A stretch of DNA of 46,127 nt from Chloroflexus sp. (GTDB lineage: Bacteria; Chloroflexota; Chloroflexia; Chloroflexales; Chloroflexaceae), in the NCBI GenBank assembly GCA_025057175.1, contig JANWYE010000005.1, forward strand, positions 1 through 46,127, given 5' to 3'. A program made the translations under genes and the position numbers. The notes beneath the pieces were generated by a model. That model did no database searches, was not told where the DNA came from, and worked only from the letters and a program-made list of their open reading frames with translations. This document shows positions 25,589-33,590 of this stretch, piece by piece (position 1 is the first letter of the stretch; each line of letters begins with the position of its first letter).

Positions 25589-26712
25589 GGCAACACCACC
25601 GGTACCGTCGAACCCAACCCTTCGCGGGTGAGCGTAAAGCTCTGCTTGAAGCCATCTCGGCTGATCTGATGCTTGACCTGTTTAACGTAGTAGAGGCCAT
25701 CGTAACTGAAGCCGGCGCCGCGCAGCCCAACCAACCCGCGCGCCTGCAAGAGGCTGCCATAGCGGGCGGTATCGAGTTCGCCCTCGACGGTCAGCACATC
25801 GCTCGCAGCGTCAGTTTCGGCTTGAGCCTGCGCCAACGCCTGCACCGCATTAAGACCGGTACCACGAAAGATCGTGCTGCGGGCAAAGGAGGCGAGCGCT
25901 GGCAGGCTAGCGAGCGGTGGGCGGAGACTGGCAAACGAGCGCACCGGGATGTTCTGGCCGGTGGTGCGATCCTGCACCTGCCCGGCTATGGTGGTCGCGG
26001 TGAGCGGATCGTGCTGGAAGTTGATGGATGTGACATTGGTGGCCTGCCCCATATTGACGGTCAACGCCCGTTGCGGCACGCCGATGCGCACCGGCGGTCC
26101 CCAGTAGGCTGTGTTCGTGAGCGGAACGGGGCCGGGCGCGACATAGAAGACATAAGCAAACCGTTCGGCCATCTGGCGCAGATAGGCCAGATCGGTGGCT
26201 TGCTGCACTGGCGTGCGCTCGATTGGCAGCGGCATATCAACAGTTGGCGGCGGGATCACCACTGGGATAAGGCCGTACTGGGCATAGCTGGCGATGATCT
26301 TGAGCGCGATAACTGCTTCAGGCTGGGCCGGATGCTCAACCGACTTTTCCTCGCGATCCATGGCCACGCTCACATCCTCGCCGGTAATGGTCAAGGTCGC
26401 CGAACCGGGTTGATCGCCCGGCTGCAGTTGTTGATGAGTGATCAAGCCATCCATCAACACCTGCGGCAACGCCCCAAACCAGACGATCAGCACGATCCGG
26501 TTGCCAGCGCGCAGCAACGGCCCGGCAAGCAAGGCATAATCGAGCAGATCACCACGTTCACGGCTCAGTTGGAAGACCACCTGAAAGCCAGAGCGGCCCT
26601 CGTCACGATGCGTAACCTCGGCACTCGCCAGCGCAGCAAGCAGCGGCGGCGGCGCTGGCACTGGGATGGTTGGGCCGATCAAGATGGTCAAACGGGTGCC
26701 GAGCAAAGTCAT
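25585..26712 (-). CDS. Baseplate hub, gp27/late-control-D-like (Afp8 N-terminal half)
   Basis: 375 residues from the ATG at 26712 with GAGGGG upstream; a TTG two codons earlier is possible. The plan matches gp27-type hubs: a first beta-barrel (EVTHRDEGRSGFQVVFQLSRERGDLLDYALL, then GNRIVLIVWFG and VLMDGLITHQQLQPGDQPGSATLTITGEDVSVAMDREEK), a helical DLAYLRQMAERFAYVFYVAPG link, and a second barrel. The C-terminus (GAGFSYDGLYYVKQVKHQISRDGFKQSFTLTREG) is typical of the family. Forms the trimer joining tube and spike. Confidence 0.92.
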   Translation of the reverse strand: MTLLGTRLTILIGPTIPVPAPPPLLAALASAEVTHRDEGRSGFQVVFQLSRERGDLLDYALLAGPLLRAGNRIVLIVWFGALPQVLMDGLITHQQLQPGDQPGSATLTITGEDVSVAMDREEKSVEHPAQPEAVIALKIIASYAQYGLIPVVIPPPTVDMPLPIERTPVQQATDLAYLRQMAERFAYVFYVAPGPVPLTNTAYWGPPVRIGVPQRALTVNMGQATNVTSINFQHDPLTATTIAGQVQDRTTGQNIPVRSFASLRPPLASLPALASFARSTIFRGTGLNAVQALAQAQAETDAASDVLTVEGELDTARYGSLLQARGLVGLRGAGFSYDGLYYVKQVKHQISRDGFKQSFTLTREGLGSTVPVVLP

Positions 26713-26718
26713 AGCCAA

Positions 26719-27015
26719 TCACCCCTCAAAAGTTGGCACCGCGACCCGCAGCAACCGGCCAATCTCATCGGTCAACTCAAACGGATTCATCGCGTCGTTG
26801 GCGTCGCAGATACGCCAAAACTGTTCAGGATCACCAAACACGCGGGCCGCAATCAGGTCGAGCCGGTCGCCGCCAGTGATCTCTACTTCAGCCAGTAGCG
26901 GCATCGCTGCGCCAGCAGGCAAAAAGCGCCGGCGCAGATAGACAATCTCACGGCCATCGGGCGCGACGTAGACGGCAGTAGCAATGCGATAGTAGCGGCT
27001 ATTCGGATTAAGCAC
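26719..27015 (-). CDS. LysM-type baseplate protein (gp53-like)
   Basis: 98 residues: an N-terminal strand region (SRYYRIATAVYVAPDGREIVYLRRRFLP) and a LysM-like domain (VEITGGDRLDLIAARVFGDPEQFWRICDAND). The same two-part design occurs in gp53/tail protein X and the C-terminus of Afp7, where LysM binds between baseplate subunits rather than peptidoglycan. Lies between the adaptor and hub genes; stop and next start are 6 bases apart. Confidence 0.9.
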   Translation of the reverse strand: MLNPNSRYYRIATAVYVAPDGREIVYLRRRFLPAGAAMPLLAEVEITGGDRLDLIAARVFGDPEQFWRICDANDAMNPFELTDEIGRLLRVAVPTFEG

Positions 27016-27061
27016 GGATGCGTTCCTTTCTCATCGTTGCGCCATTGCGGCACGCCACTCA

Positions 27062-27694
27062 TCACAACAGATTCGATCCGGCGCCAGTAGCATCGAGCGA
27101 GCCGGTGCGGGCCGTGGCCGCCATCGTCTCTTTAACGATTTGGTGGGCAAGAAAGAGGTGGTAGCCGGGGTTAGCCGCCGGCAGGTCGTTGTAGCTGAGC
27201 ACACGCAGGCCGAGCGAGACCTTGGCCCGGATCGGGTTGAGCTGCGGGTCATACGCCTCCTCGGCAATGCTGAACTCGGTCAGGCGCACCGGCAGCACCC
27301 GCTTCGGCCCCCAGATGAAGAGAGTAAAGGGCGCCTGCGGCGGCAGAATCTCGATCGTGCCGGCGTTGAGCAGAGCAGTATTGGCAATCACCAATGAACT
27401 CTTGGGGTAGACCAGCACCTCCAGCGCCGCCAGTTGCGGATGGAGACCGGTCGCTGCCGCGCCCTGTTCGAGCTGATCGGTGGCATCAAGCTCAACATCG
27501 AGTTTGATCGTCTCGACCGGCGCACCCTTGATGCGCAGCGCATCGGCTCCCTCGCTGCCGGTCTGTGCTTCGAGCGTGCGCGACAGCGTGTCGGGATTGT
27601 ACTGAAAGACGATCACCGCCGGCTGCGGGTTAGGTAGATCGAAACTGACCAGCGCGCCTTTGAGCAGGCGGGGCGAACGCGGAAAGGTGGTCAT
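27062..27694 (-). CDS. CIS tube/baseplate adaptor protein (Afp7 N-terminal-like)
   Basis: 210 residues from the ATG at 27694 with GGAGA upstream; the longer open frame upstream lies within the end of the previous gene and is not used. It has the family signature FDLPNPQPAVIVFQYNPDTLSRTLEAQ near the start and LTEFSIAEEAYDPQLNPIRAKVSLGLRVLSYNDLP near the end. These proteins extend the tube into the baseplate and are normally followed by, or fused to, a LysM domain, which here is the next gene. Confidence 0.9.
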   Translation of the reverse strand: MTTFPRSPRLLKGALVSFDLPNPQPAVIVFQYNPDTLSRTLEAQTGSEGADALRIKGAPVETIKLDVELDATDQLEQGAAATGLHPQLAALEVLVYPKSSLVIANTALLNAGTIEILPPQAPFTLFIWGPKRVLPVRLTEFSIAEEAYDPQLNPIRAKVSLGLRVLSYNDLPAANPGYHLFLAHQIVKETMAATARTGSLDATGAGSNLL

Positions 27695-27710
27695 AGCGTC
27701 TCCTCTCCAA

Positions 27711-28652
27711 CTACGGGCAGCGCAACACTGCGCCACGAAACGGATCGATCGCGTCTTGGGCTGCCTGTGCTTCGGCCTGCCACTGCTGTTGCAGCGCAGC
27801 CAAGCGATCGCGCGCCTGCTGCATAGCATTGGCGGCATCGCTGCCGGTGACGGTGAAACTCACGCTGCGAAAGCGTTGTTCGAGCGTCGCCCGCCACTCC
27901 CGGCCAATGCGGCGGTGCTCAGCCTCGTGCGCGTCGAGATCGGCGCGCATGGCGTTCCACGCCGCTACCTCGGCAGCGCGGTTAGGACGCTCAGCCGGAT
28001 CCCATTCGGGGCGATCAATCGGGCAATCAACCGTCACCGTCGCCTCTGGAGAGCCGCGCACTGTGATCTGCACTCGCCTATCGCGCAGGGTCTCGCTGCT
28101 CGTCCGCACTTCACCGTTAAAGACATAATGACAGCGTGTTTCAGCCCACTCCGGGGCGTAGGGCGAATTGGCGCGCAGCCAGTCAACCACCTCATTGCAG
28201 CGCAGCGAACCGGGCACGTGGTAGCACTGGAGCAGCGGCTGCGCCGGCATGGGCAAGGGACGCAGCGGACGGATAGATGGCGCGCTGACGGTTGCTTGGC
28301 GTTCAGCCTCGGCTTCCAGCGCGGCGGCGCTGCGCCCCCGTGTCCCTTCGGCCTGCTGCACAACGTGAGCTAGCTCGTGTACCAGCAGGCGTTGCCCGGT
28401 AGCAGTGTGCGGCGCGTACTGCCCGGCGCCGAAATGGATGTGCTGCCCGATGGTATACGCTGCTGCGCCAAGGCGGGCTGCCAGCGCCGCCGAGGCAGCG
28501 TCACGGTAGATGCGCACGCCGCTCAGGTCGTAGCCGAAACGCGGCTCGAAACGGGCGCGGGTGGCGGAGTCGAGGGGGTGGATGGCACGGCTCGGATTGG
28601 CGTGAGGTGAATGGTTGGATTGAGATTGACGTTGGCGGGCGAGAGCAGGCAT
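27711..28652 (-). CDS. DUF4157 protein with DUF922-like metalloprotease region
   Basis: 313 residues from the ATG at 28652 (AAGGTG upstream). Residues 22-110 are a canonical eCIS core (DUF4157): LDSATRARFEPRFGYDLSGVRIYRDAASAALAARLGAAAYTIGQHIHFGAGQYAP followed by LLVHELAHVVQQ, with HELAH at 92-96. The C-terminal half (about 140-313) resembles the DUF922 family of secreted zinc proteases and carries a second metal motif AHEAEHRRIGREW (HEAEH 242-246), together with four cysteines (Cys143, 152, 174, 210) that may pair. DUF4157 marks proteins loaded into or shipped with eCIS particles. It follows the nuclease gene by 16 bases. A protease effector is plausible; a structural or processing role cannot be excluded. 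Confidence 0.85.
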   Translation of the reverse strand: MPALARQRQSQSNHSPHANPSRAIHPLDSATRARFEPRFGYDLSGVRIYRDAASAALAARLGAAAYTIGQHIHFGAGQYAPHTATGQRLLVHELAHVVQQAEGTRGRSAAALEAEAERQATVSAPSIRPLRPLPMPAQPLLQCYHVPGSLRCNEVVDWLRANSPYAPEWAETRCHYVFNGEVRTSSETLRDRRVQITVRGSPEATVTVDCPIDRPEWDPAERPNRAAEVAAWNAMRADLDAHEAEHRRIGREWRATLEQRFRSVSFTVTGSDAANAMQQARDRLAALQQQWQAEAQAAQDAIDPFRGAVLRCP

Positions 28653-28668
28653 ACCTAACACCTTTATG

Positions 28669-31600
28669 TTACTCCTCATCGCGTTGCTGGAAGAGATCTC
28701 GTGAACGCGCCGGTTGCTCACCACCAACTAAACCCTCGCGGCGCGCTTGGCCGATGGTGAAGGCCAGCCGCTGGCGTGGGTCAAACACTTGTTGGAAGAC
28801 GATCTGATCTCGACCATCACCGGTACGGCGACCAACTGTTGCTGTGATCGCCTGTGGGATGCGAGCAAAGACAGGCGCAACGGTAAGTTGTTGCGACGGC
28901 GTTAAACGAGCGATCTCGGTTGCGCTCATCAGGCGCGCAAATGCATCGCCGCCATAATCGGCACTGATGTCGGCATAGATCGCCTCACCTGCATCAACGT
29001 GTGTCTGCACTCGAGCTTCAAAGGCGCTAAACCAACTACGATTCATCCGCGCTTCCATTGGCACCAAGTTGTGCCAACTACCATCGCCACCGTAGCGACT
29101 GGCAATGAGGTGGCCAGCATCAAAGCTGGCAGCGATTGTGACCCCTTGGGCTTGCAAGTCAGCAATCGCTCGATTGAGCGGCCCTGACACGCGAGCTTGA
29201 TCTTCGGGTGCGCGGGGCGCTTTCTTGCCGAGCCAGCCGTGAGCGCGCCGCGCTCGATCGCCCTGCGGGTTGTACTGAATGTGGCCCGGCGTAAAATCGC
29301 GCGGTACGCTACTGGCCCAGACCATCACGCCAGACAACGCCGCCGTGAGCTGGTCAAGCTGGCGTTGGATATTCTGATCGGCTGGCAAACCTGTCGCGGT
29401 GACGCCTTGAGCCTGTGCTGCGCGGACGGCTGCCTGAGTTTGTTGTGTTTCGACCGCAGTGGAAAGTTGGCGCGCCTGCGCAAGCTGCTGGCTGAGGCGC
29501 GTTTTGTTGGGACTATCAGGCAGGGCCTGAATCCGTTGGGCTAGATCGTTAACGAAACGGTCGAAATCTTGCTCATCGCTGGCCACCGACATCACTGCTC
29601 GCCGATTGACGATGCGCACGTAGAGATGATGCTGGCCGGCAGCAGTGAAGGGCACTGACAACACACTCGCCTCCTGCGCCGGCGCGGTTTCTGCCGCAGC
29701 GCGGCGTTCTGCCCCGCCCCCTCTGAACATATTCCGCACCCGGTCGATCAGGCGATCGATGGCGCGATCAACCACGCCACGCACCTGTTCAATGATCTCG
29801 CGCACCCGGTTGCCGACGTTGCCCAGCCCCAGCAGGCGGGCCAGCAGGTCAATCGCCAGCGGCAGCAGGCGGGCCAGCACCTCTTCGACCCGCTGCGCCG
29901 CTGGCTGAATGACGCCGCGCGCGATGTCGCCAATGGCGTTGACCACCGTCTGCACCACTTCGATGATCCGCGCCAGTTGATCGCGCAGGAAGGTGAAGAG
30001 GTTGTAGGCGGCCAGAATCAGGTTGACAATCGCGCCGACCGGGTTGAACATCGTGGCGAGACGGGTGATCGCCGCCATCACCACCCGTTCCAGCAGAAAA
30101 CTCTTGATCCCTTCGAGCACCATATCGCGCAGACTGGCCAGATCGTCCCGTATCCGCTGCCAGAGCGCATCCCAGCCGCCTTCGATCAGAGTGCGCAGGT
30201 AATCGGCGACAAACTCGATAATGGCGACGGCCCGCTCACCGATCAGGCGCACGGCCCGCTCGCGCAGCCGTTCCCAAGTCAGCCCAAGAATCTGCTGGAT
30301 CAGGCTGAGCACTCCCATCAGGTCGAAGCGTTCTGGCAGGGTGATGCCCGCCCCGCCAAGCGCGCCGGTCAGCCAGCCGATGATGCCGGCCTGCAGGTGG
30401 GTGAGGAAGTTATTGGCGAAGCGGCGCACACCTTCGAGGAAGGCATCGACCAGATGGCCGACAAACCCGCCCGGATCGTCGAGAATGATCTGGAAGGTCT
30501 CCTGCGCCCGCCCGATGAATTGGTAGAAGGTTTCGGGATCGATCCCGGCCACCCTCAGCACCGCTTCGAGCGCCATGCGCGCCAGCGCCGCCCAGTCACC
30601 GCTCAGCACCGCTTGGGCAATGCTGAGCGCGGCGGTGATCGCGGCCTGATAGGCGTTGATGATCGCGTTGAGGCCGGCGCGCAGCCCTTCGACCAACGCG
30701 GCGATGCCGGCTTTCAGGCCCTCAGCAGCGTCATTGACCACGCTCTGCGCAAAAGCGACCGCATCGTCGATGGCGGCATTGAGCCGCGCTGCCAGTTCGG
30801 GGAAGATGTCGCCGAGCAAGGCGTCGACCAGCCCTTTCAGCAGTTCGCCGAAGGCGGCGATCAGTCCGTTCACAAAGGCGGCAGCGGCGTCAATGATCTG
30901 CATCGCCAGCGCCTTGGCTGCATCGAGAATCGCGTTGACCGCCTGCCGCACGGCGTCGAAGATCGCGCCAATTGCTCTGGTGAGGGCGGCAAAGGCCTCG
31001 CGCACGAAGTTGACCGCCCGATCCCACCAACTCTGCTCTTCGGCTTCACGTTCAGCCCGCTGCCGTTCCGCCTCAGCCTGCCGTTCGCCCTCGGCCACTT
31101 CGGCGCGAGCATCGCGCTCCGCTGCCGTATAGTGCTGTTCGATCTGCGCTTCATCAGCGCGCACCCGATTATCAATCTCGCGCCGGTGAGTTGCGCGCTC
31201 GGCAGTCGCCTGTTGCTCGATGTCCGCCACTGCCGCCTGCTGCGCCTCCAGCGTCTCCTGCCGCGCGCCCTGTATCCGCTCACGGGCCTCGATCACCCCA
31301 TTCCGCTGCTGTTCGTCAGCCTGCGCCGATTGCGCCTGCGCCTGTTCTTGCGCCTCGGCGACCGCTTCCCCACGCTGCCGATCACGCTCCGCGCTCGCTT
31401 CATCAACCTGCGCGCGCGCCTCGGCCAAACTCGCTTCCATCGCCGCTTGTTGCTGCTGATCGAAGGCGGTCTGTACCTCTGGCGGCAATCCCATCTCAAG
31501 GTAGGCCTGTGGTTCGGCGGGCATCGGCGGCGCGGCGATCTCCGGTTGCGCCAGTTCTCCCACCGGGTAAGCTTCGTCGAGCGCGATTGGCTGCGCCTGT

Positions 31601-33060
31601 TCCGGCCCCGGCCCATTGATCACCGCCTGCGCCGCCTCGTCGCGCATCTGGCGCGACTGGGTGACGCCCTCGCTGATCTGTTCGTCGAGTTGTGCTGGAT
31701 CGGCGCCGCCCGTCAGCGGCACGCGCGGCGGCGCGCCGGGAGAGGTCGCCACACTGGGATCGGTGGTCTGCACGTCGCTCAGTTGGGCAGCGAGGTTGGC
31801 GGCCCGATCTTCGGTTTCGCCGCTCAGGAGCCGCGAGACGCTGGCGGTGAGGTTGTCGTTGGCGGTATAGCGGCCCGGATCAGGGGTGGGCGGCAAGTCA
31901 ACCTGTGGCAATGCCCCTTCAACGTCGAGATCGAGCGGGCGCGCGTCGGGCGGTGCGACAGTCAACGATGGCGGGGTTTCGACCTGCGTGGTGAGTTCGG
32001 CGCGCAGATCGGGCAATTCGGCGCTGAACGCGGTCTGTTCCTCCTTCGCCAACCGATCGGTCTCGCTGCCTAGCGTAGCGGCGCGTTGCGCCTTCACTGT
32101 TGGCGGAGCGGCGGCAAAGGCAGCCATCAAAGCTTCAGGGCCTTCGGCGGCAGCAATCGCCGCTTCAGCCTGCGCTTGCCCGGCTTGCTGCGCCGCGACC
32201 TCCGCTTCGCTCACACCGGGAGCCGGTGGCGGCGGTAGCTCAAATGGCGGTTGATCCGGTTCGATGGTGGGTGGCGGTAGGGTGGCAGGTGATGGCTGCG
32301 CGGCGGGGGTTAGCGACGCCACCTCCGGCGCAGGTGGGGCCGGGGCCGGTGCGCGTTCGGCGGTGCGGCGGAAGGTCTCCGCTGCCGGTTCGTTGGTTGG
32401 CGAGGCAGGGGCGGTGGCGCGGCGCAGGGCTACCATCGCCGGTGGCAGCGCAGTGGTCACTGCCAGCGGCGGTGTTAGCAGGGTAGGGGTTATGCGTTGC
32501 GCCTGCGCCGCTAGCGTGGCTGCTTCGCGCTCGGCGGGCGCGCCGGCAGGGACGATCTGCACGCGATTGGCGTCAAGGCGCATGGGTGGGAGAGGTTGTC
32601 CGGCTAACGCGGTTGGCGGCACTTCCGGTATCAGTTCCGCTCTTGATGTTGGCGCAACCTCCTCCGCCCGCTCATGACCTTCGCCATCAGCTTCGGGGCG
32701 CGATGTTTGTTCAAGCAGTGCCCCACTACGCATCTGCAACACATGCACGACCTCGTGAACAACCAGCTCTAGCGGCGGATGGGGATCGGCGAGGAAGATC
32801 GCGCCTTGGTGGGTCAGCGCCTCGGCATTGAGCAACTTCAGCGCTTCCTGCGCCGGCGGCCCAGCGTAGACCGCAATCTGATCGAGCCGGCGGCCAAACC
32901 GTGCTTCGAGCGCAGCCCGATGGGGCAACGCGATCGCTGGCTGCGCGGCAGCCTGCGCCAGCAGCGCCGAAACCGCAGCGGCAGCGCGGGCCGGCGCCGC
33001 CGGTTTGCGGCGGGCCAGCGCGGAGACAGGAGCCGGTTTGCGGGCGACGATTTTGATCAT
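28669..33060 (-). CDS. Giant eCIS core protein (DUF4157) ending in a DNA/RNA non-specific endonuclease-like domain
   Basis: 1463 residues. A basic N-terminus leads to an eCIS core domain at about 45-115 (ALEARFGRRLDQIAVYAG ... LVVHEVVHVLQM; HEVVH at 102-106). Then come a proline-rich linker to about 285, alanine/glutamate-rich coiled coil (about 530-680), and a long amphipathic-to-hydrophobic helical region (about 685-1110) that could be a lumen or membrane-inserting part. Residues 1250-1440 look like a NUC/beta-beta-alpha-metal nuclease of the polymorphic-toxin type: FDAGHLIASRYGG (His1317 as probable general base), HNLVPMEARMNRSW (Asn1331, Asn1340 near the metal), and a C-terminal acidic helix. 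Likely a cargo toxin; no immunity gene is adjacent. No other tape-measure gene exists in the locus, so its helical part could also set tail length. Confidence 0.85.
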   Translation of the reverse strand: MIKIVARKPAPVSALARRKPAAPARAAAAVSALLAQAAAQPAIALPHRAALEARFGRRLDQIAVYAGPPAQEALKLLNAEALTHQGAIFLADPHPPLELVVHEVVHVLQMRSGALLEQTSRPEADGEGHERAEEVAPTSRAELIPEVPPTALAGQPLPPMRLDANRVQIVPAGAPAEREAATLAAQAQRITPTLLTPPLAVTTALPPAMVALRRATAPASPTNEPAAETFRRTAERAPAPAPPAPEVASLTPAAQPSPATLPPPTIEPDQPPFELPPPPAPGVSEAEVAAQQAGQAQAEAAIAAAEGPEALMAAFAAAPPTVKAQRAATLGSETDRLAKEEQTAFSAELPDLRAELTTQVETPPSLTVAPPDARPLDLDVEGALPQVDLPPTPDPGRYTANDNLTASVSRLLSGETEDRAANLAAQLSDVQTTDPSVATSPGAPPRVPLTGGADPAQLDEQISEGVTQSRQMRDEAAQAVINGPGPEQAQPIALDEAYPVGELAQPEIAAPPMPAEPQAYLEMGLPPEVQTAFDQQQQAAMEASLAEARAQVDEASAERDRQRGEAVAEAQEQAQAQSAQADEQQRNGVIEARERIQGARQETLEAQQAAVADIEQQATAERATHRREIDNRVRADEAQIEQHYTAAERDARAEVAEGERQAEAERQRAEREAEEQSWWDRAVNFVREAFAALTRAIGAIFDAVRQAVNAILDAAKALAMQIIDAAAAFVNGLIAAFGELLKGLVDALLGDIFPELAARLNAAIDDAVAFAQSVVNDAAEGLKAGIAALVEGLRAGLNAIINAYQAAITAALSIAQAVLSGDWAALARMALEAVLRVAGIDPETFYQFIGRAQETFQIILDDPGGFVGHLVDAFLEGVRRFANNFLTHLQAGIIGWLTGALGGAGITLPERFDLMGVLSLIQQILGLTWERLRERAVRLIGERAVAIIEFVADYLRTLIEGGWDALWQRIRDDLASLRDMVLEGIKSFLLERVVMAAITRLATMFNPVGAIVNLILAAYNLFTFLRDQLARIIEVVQTVVNAIGDIARGVIQPAAQRVEEVLARLLPLAIDLLARLLGLGNVGNRVREIIEQVRGVVDRAIDRLIDRVRNMFRGGGAERRAAAETAPAQEASVLSVPFTAAGQHHLYVRIVNRRAVMSVASDEQDFDRFVNDLAQRIQALPDSPNKTRLSQQLAQARQLSTAVETQQTQAAVRAAQAQGVTATGLPADQNIQRQLDQLTAALSGVMVWASSVPRDFTPGHIQYNPQGDRARRAHGWLGKKAPRAPEDQARVSGPLNRAIADLQAQGVTIAASFDAGHLIASRYGGDGSWHNLVPMEARMNRSWFSAFEARVQTHVDAGEAIYADISADYGGDAFARLMSATEIARLTPSQQLTVAPVFARIPQAITATVGRRTGDGRDQIVFQQVFDPRQRLAFTIGQARREGLVGGEQPARSRDLFQQRDEE

Positions 33061-33209
33061 GGCTGTTTCTTACCGCAGAGCGCGCCAAGGTTGTGATGGC
33101 AATGTATCAACCTCTCTGCCACATTGGTTGCCAACGGATCTCCACCTGTGTAGTCCCACTGCTCGCCCGGTTGGGTTTGCCCGGCAGTCTCTGCATTGGT
33201 CTGTAACGT

Positions 33210-33464
33210 TCACTGCCACCCCCGATAAAGCGCCAACGCAATCTGTTGGCCAATCTGCTCAGGCCGCATCCCCGGAACCAAGCGGAACGCGCCGCCATCA
33301 AGCGTTTCGACCACGCCGCCACTGCGCAACCCCGGCGGCACCCCCTCTTCCACCAACAACCGGCTCAGCTCGACAACCAGCGCCGCTCTGACCTGCTCGC
33401 AGTCAATCGCAGCAAAGCCAATCAGGGCTACTTCATTAATCTGAATCTCGATCTCGGTAGGCAT
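33210..33464 (-). CDS. Small conserved-looking protein before the DUF4157 toxin gene
   Basis: 84 residues from the ATG at 33464; an ATG 12 bases earlier (88 residues) is equally possible, and neither has a strong ribosome site. It has an N-terminal strand (IEIQINEVALIGF), a helix (CEQVRAALVVELSRLLVEEG), and ends with GGAFRLVPGMRPEQIGQQIALALYRGW. From memory, short proteins with this ending often sit next to DUF4157 genes in contractile loci, but I cannot verify it here. Size and place suggest a chaperone or assembly partner. Transcribed with flanking genes; 149 bases precede the toxin start. Confidence 0.65.
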   Translation of the reverse strand: MPTEIEIQINEVALIGFAAIDCEQVRAALVVELSRLLVEEGVPPGLRSGGVVETLDGGAFRLVPGMRPEQIGQQIALALYRGWQ

Positions 33465-33590
33465 GGCAATTTCCATTCTTGTTCTTCATCCCTGCCGTAT
33501 AGCTACCGGCATTGTGGCCATCGCAGCGCCACCTCCCATCCGGGTCTATCCGTGTCCCCTCACTCTCCACCGCTCGCCATCCGACTCCCC

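Noticed and set aside
29977-32073. 698-residue plus-strand frame opposite the giant DUF4157 gene
   Set aside because: The minus frame has coherent domains; the opposite frame is open because of the helical, GC-rich coding sequence and has no ribosome site or family.
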